A DNA stretch of 16,742 nt from JBNJEM01 sp051745935. Its GTDB lineage: Bacteria > Planctomycetota > Planctomycetia > Pirellulales > Pirellulaceae. Positions 14,362-16,742 of the stretch are shown piece after piece. Where the stretch lies: assembly GCA_051745935.1 (NCBI GenBank), contig JBNJEM010000088.1, positions 1-16,742 of the forward strand, written 5' to 3'. The translations under genes and the position numbers were made by a program. A model generated the notes under the pieces. It was not told the DNA's origin. It made no database searches and worked only from the letters and a program-made list of their open reading frames with translations. How positions within the stretch are numbered: the first letter of the stretch is position 1; each line of letters begins with the position of its first letter.

Positions 14362-14652
14362 CAGAGCGATCGGGTTTCATCTATCCTTGGCGGCGCGGCG
14401 TCCGACACCTGAACCTAGTCTCCCGCGTGGCGAGTATAACAGGGCGGCAGGGAGCTTCAACCGTCTCCGGCCACGCATTTCGGTATGCGCCAGCCGAAGT
14501 GGTCCCTGGGGAGTACAAATGGCCTGTTCATGAGGGCCGTTCAGCCCCTGGGATAGTGGGGCGGCTGGCATCCGCCAGTTGAAGGGCTTATGCTGCTGCG
14601 TTACACTCGCGGGAACCTTGAATCTCAAACTGAGAACTTTACATGATGACTA

Positions 14653-14756
14653 GCTGGTAAAGCCCGGCTGCGAGGGGTTTTTCAAAGAGGGCTGCCGCCG
14701 GAAATGGCCCGAATTCAATACATCTGCAAATCACCGGAAACCAGGGCTTTTCCAGC
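14653..14756. repeat. Imperfect inverted repeat, about 104 bp
   Basis: GCTGGTAAAGCCCGG (14653-14667) is nearly the reverse complement of CCAGGGCTTTTCCAGC (14741-14756), differing at about two positions. The interior is about 73 bp without a gene. This resembles a further hairpin-type intergenic element. Confidence 0.45.
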
Positions 14757-14874
14757 GTCTAGGCCGCTCAAAGCGCCTCACGCGTTTGTACTTTGAGTGA
14801 AATGCCTTACACCGAAGGCGTTTGTCCGCCATGCGATGTGTTGGTACTCAACACGCCAGCTTGGGGAATTGTTC

Positions 14875-16359
14875 ATGGGCCAACTGCGTTTTTACTCGCC
14901 AAGTCCAGAAAGGTTGCTACCCCACGCCGTGGAGTGGGCGTACGTGGCTGGGCTGGAAGCCATTCCCTGGCGCGGTGTTAACTCACTTGCCAATGGCATT
15001 TTGACCGTCGAGCGGGCCGTGGGGGAGTCTGGCAGTTTGTATATTCCCTGGCGTCTGTCCGCGACGGGCGAGCGAGTCCTGTCAACCTGCACGCTGATGG
15101 AACGCGAGGAGCCCTACTGTCTGGCAAGAGAATTGGCCCGCGGGACGCTGTACCGGGCGCGGAGCCTGGTCGCCGAGATGGAGTCCCGGGATCGGTCCAT
15201 TCCGACCGCGATACGGGATAAACTTCATGAGGGGCTTTCAGCGTTGTTTTCCGCGGCAATCGGTTCGTCCACCGATGCTCAAGAATTGGCCCCCCGAGCG
15301 ATCGAGCTGGCCTCCGAGGCGATCGAGGAGCTCGCCGTGCTGGAAGTCCAAGCGGCCCTCGATGACCAGATCGCCGCCGATCAGGACGTGCCCGTCATGC
15401 TGGCTACGTCGCTGAGAGACGGCTGCGTGCCGGACGAGTTAACCAAGCCGTTCATGGATGCCTTTCATGCGGTGAACATTTCGTTTTGCTGGCGTCAGTG
15501 CCAGCCGACCAATGGCCCGCTCGATTGGTCCGTGCCTCGGGAACAATTGGCCTGGAGCCGGGCTCATGGGTTGCGAGCTGTTGGCGGCCCCCTGATCCAG
15601 TTGGATCGGCTGTCGTTGCCGCAATGGACGGAGGGGTTTGGGGAGGGGACCTACGAACAGTTTGAATCGGCGGCCACCCACTATGTCCGGGCGAGCGTGG
15701 CGACATTCAAGGATCAAGTCGATCTTTGGGTGTGCGCCGGCCGCCTGAACATGCCCGGTACGCTCGCCTTTTCCGAAGAACAGAAACTTCGGCTGGCCGT
15801 TGCGACCCTCGAGGCAGCGCGGAACGCCGCCCCCGCCATCCCGATCGCCATCGGCTTCGATCAACCGTGGGCGGAGTATTTGGCGTCCGAACCGTTTGAT
15901 CTGTCACCGCTCCACTTCGCGGATGCCTTGGTTCGGGCGGATCTGGGCCTGGCTGCCGTGGCCTTGGAAATCAACCTGGGGTATTGGCCAGGCGGGACGC
16001 AGCCGCGAGATCTGTTGGCGATCAGTCGCCATCTCGATCGCTGGAGTCTGTTGGGAATCCCATTGGTCGTTTACTTGACCTTGCCCAGTCAGAGCAGCGA
16101 GGATCCCCAAACGACCGGGCCGGCACGGGTGGTTCCTCGCGCCCCGGACCAGCCTCATCTGCCCGCCACGGGGCAGGATTTGGCGGGCGACATCATTCGG
16201 CTCATGCTGAGCAAACCCGCCTTGCGCGCCGTTATCTGGAACCAATGGAGTGACAAGGCGCCCCACGAGTTTCCCCATTCCGGCTTGCTCGACCCCCAGG
16301 GGGCCCCCAAGCCGCTACTCGATAGCTTGGCCACGATTCGCAGACAGTATCTGCCCTGA
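14875..16359 (+). CDS. GH10-like glycoside hydrolase family protein lacking the usual acid/base Glu
   Basis: Predicted 494-residue protein. I chose the ATG at 14875 (GGGG about 8 nt upstream) because similarity to the expected N-terminal domain begins right after it. Residues 1-175 form an alpha-helical N-terminal region containing STCTLMEREEPYCLARELARG (69-90). Residues about 190-490 follow the layout of GH10 xylanase barrels: FHAVNISFCWRQCQPTNG.LDW, AHGLRAVGGPLIQ, LPQW, VALEINLGYWPGG, AVIWNQWSDK and GLLDPQGAPKP. In active GH10 enzymes WDVVNE carries the acid/base Glu; here the aligned segment is WVCAGR (285-290), with R290 in its place. The nucleophile-like E365 is kept. No signal peptide is visible, so it is probably cytoplasmic. 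Classical xylanase activity is doubtful; a binding or altered role is inferred. Confidence 0.8.
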   Translation: MGQLRFYSPSPERLLPHAVEWAYVAGLEAIPWRGVNSLANGILTVERAVGESGSLYIPWRLSATGERVLSTCTLMEREEPYCLARELARGTLYRARSLVAEMESRDRSIPTAIRDKLHEGLSALFSAAIGSSTDAQELAPRAIELASEAIEELAVLEVQAALDDQIAADQDVPVMLATSLRDGCVPDELTKPFMDAFHAVNISFCWRQCQPTNGPLDWSVPREQLAWSRAHGLRAVGGPLIQLDRLSLPQWTEGFGEGTYEQFESAATHYVRASVATFKDQVDLWVCAGRLNMPGTLAFSEEQKLRLAVATLEAARNAAPAIPIAIGFDQPWAEYLASEPFDLSPLHFADALVRADLGLAAVALEINLGYWPGGTQPRDLLAISRHLDRWSLLGIPLVVYLTLPSQSSEDPQTTGPARVVPRAPDQPHLPATGQDLAGDIIRLMLSKPALRAVIWNQWSDKAPHEFPHSGLLDPQGAPKPLLDSLATIRRQYLP

Positions 16360-16571
16360 GAGGCGGGAGCCACGTGCGGCGGCGCGCGGCATCGCGTGAC
16401 GTAGCGACCCGCGTCTCTGCTAAGAAAAACAAGAAAGTAATGCGACGCTTTTCGTATGTCGGCCGAAGAGGTCGGAGGTCGGAAGACAGAGCGTGATCAC
16501 GACTGGTTCTGGACGTGCGCGGAGTGGTGGCGACTGAATTGGCCGGTGAAGATTTTTGGTGAGGCGATAAC
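16360..16571. other. Gap after the GH10-like gene
   Basis: No gene is called. The short plus-strand frame at 16456-16671 has no motif and overlaps the minus-strand fragment at the edge. The first part is GC-rich and could contain a terminator, but no hairpin with a T-run is clear. Confidence 0.35.
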
Positions 16572-16742
16572 TCAGCTGGCCATGTTCAGAAGCTGTTCGG
16601 TGGAGGCGGAAACCATGGCATGCAAGTCAGTGCTCAGTTGGCGTCCCTTGCCGGTCAGATGGTATCCGTGACGGTTGGGCAAGTTACGAATCAGGCCGTG
16701 TCGCGCAGGAGGCGCGGTACCACGCGCGCCCAGACCCCCACG
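16572..16742 (-). pseudogene. 3' end of an unidentified winged-helix-like reading frame, possibly broken
   Basis: The minus-strand frame entering from the right edge ends at the TGA at 16572. Its last residues include RHGLIRNLPNRHGYHLTGKG, which resembles the C-terminal winged-helix-like segment (HGLI..LP....Y.LT..G) of a family I remember from multi-copy, probably mobile-element-linked proteins; I cannot name it with confidence. Just upstream, the expected Arg/Leu-rich helix reads better in another frame (ARVVPRLLRD), suggesting a frameshift or small deletion. Only about 56 codons are visible, so intact versus broken cannot be settled here. Confidence 0.35.

Larger units (their letters stand above)
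14278..14874. other. Gap between divergent purC and GH10-like gene
   Basis: No gene is visible. Two structured segments are listed separately (14310-14361 and 14653-14756). A plus-strand frame of the GH10-like gene is open back to 14797, but the region before 14875 lacks family similarity. Promoters for both flanking genes are expected here; I cannot place them. Confidence 0.4.

Overview
The window looks like chromosome from a planctomycete, probably Pirellulales-like. This is inferred from gene content only: a SecD-SecF fusion with a long acidic insert, a TPR protein carrying two RNA-polymerase alpha-CTD-like domains, an N-terminal 'PYCLARELARG' region fused to a GH10-like barrel, a LysM protein of planctomycete style, and many GC-rich intergenic repeats. 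KdsA implies Kdo synthesis and therefore a Gram-negative type outer membrane.

Layout. Minus strand, right to left: a TPR/double alpha-CTD gene (8641-7316) is translationally coupled to tgt (7316-6168). About 1 kb of debris follows (repeat copy, IS66 transposase remnant, terminator-like hairpin). Then come yajC (5141-4764), a fused secDF (4611-1204) and a membrane-anchored LysM protein (815-150). The order tgt-yajC-secD-secF is the classical bacterial cluster, so the debris between tgt and yajC looks like a later interruption. tRNA-Thr(CGT) lies at 9241-9314 (minus). Plus strand: kdsA (9701-10531) and an exported protein with a degenerate transglutaminase-like core and C-terminal TPR-like repeats (10825-12672). 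purC (14277-13390) is on the minus strand, convergent with that gene and divergent from a GH10-like gene (14875-16359). The right edge holds the 3' end of an unidentified minus-strand reading frame.

The most notable signal is intergenic. A roughly 100-bp GC-rich repeat occurs five times at four loci. At every locus it abuts or overlaps the stop codon of a conserved gene (secDF, tgt, kdsA, purC); in tgt it supplies the last codons and the stop. A second, about 145-bp repeat family has two copies (upstream of secDF and after kdsA) with conserved ends at the same spacing and a diverged middle. The 12.67-13.39 kb gap holds a 116-bp near-perfect palindrome made of two REP-like hairpins, nested inside a wider inverted repeat, plus an 82-bp element with 13-bp perfect inverted ends and a tandem pair of the 100-bp repeat. 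No complete defence system, CRISPR array, integrase or intact mobile element is visible.
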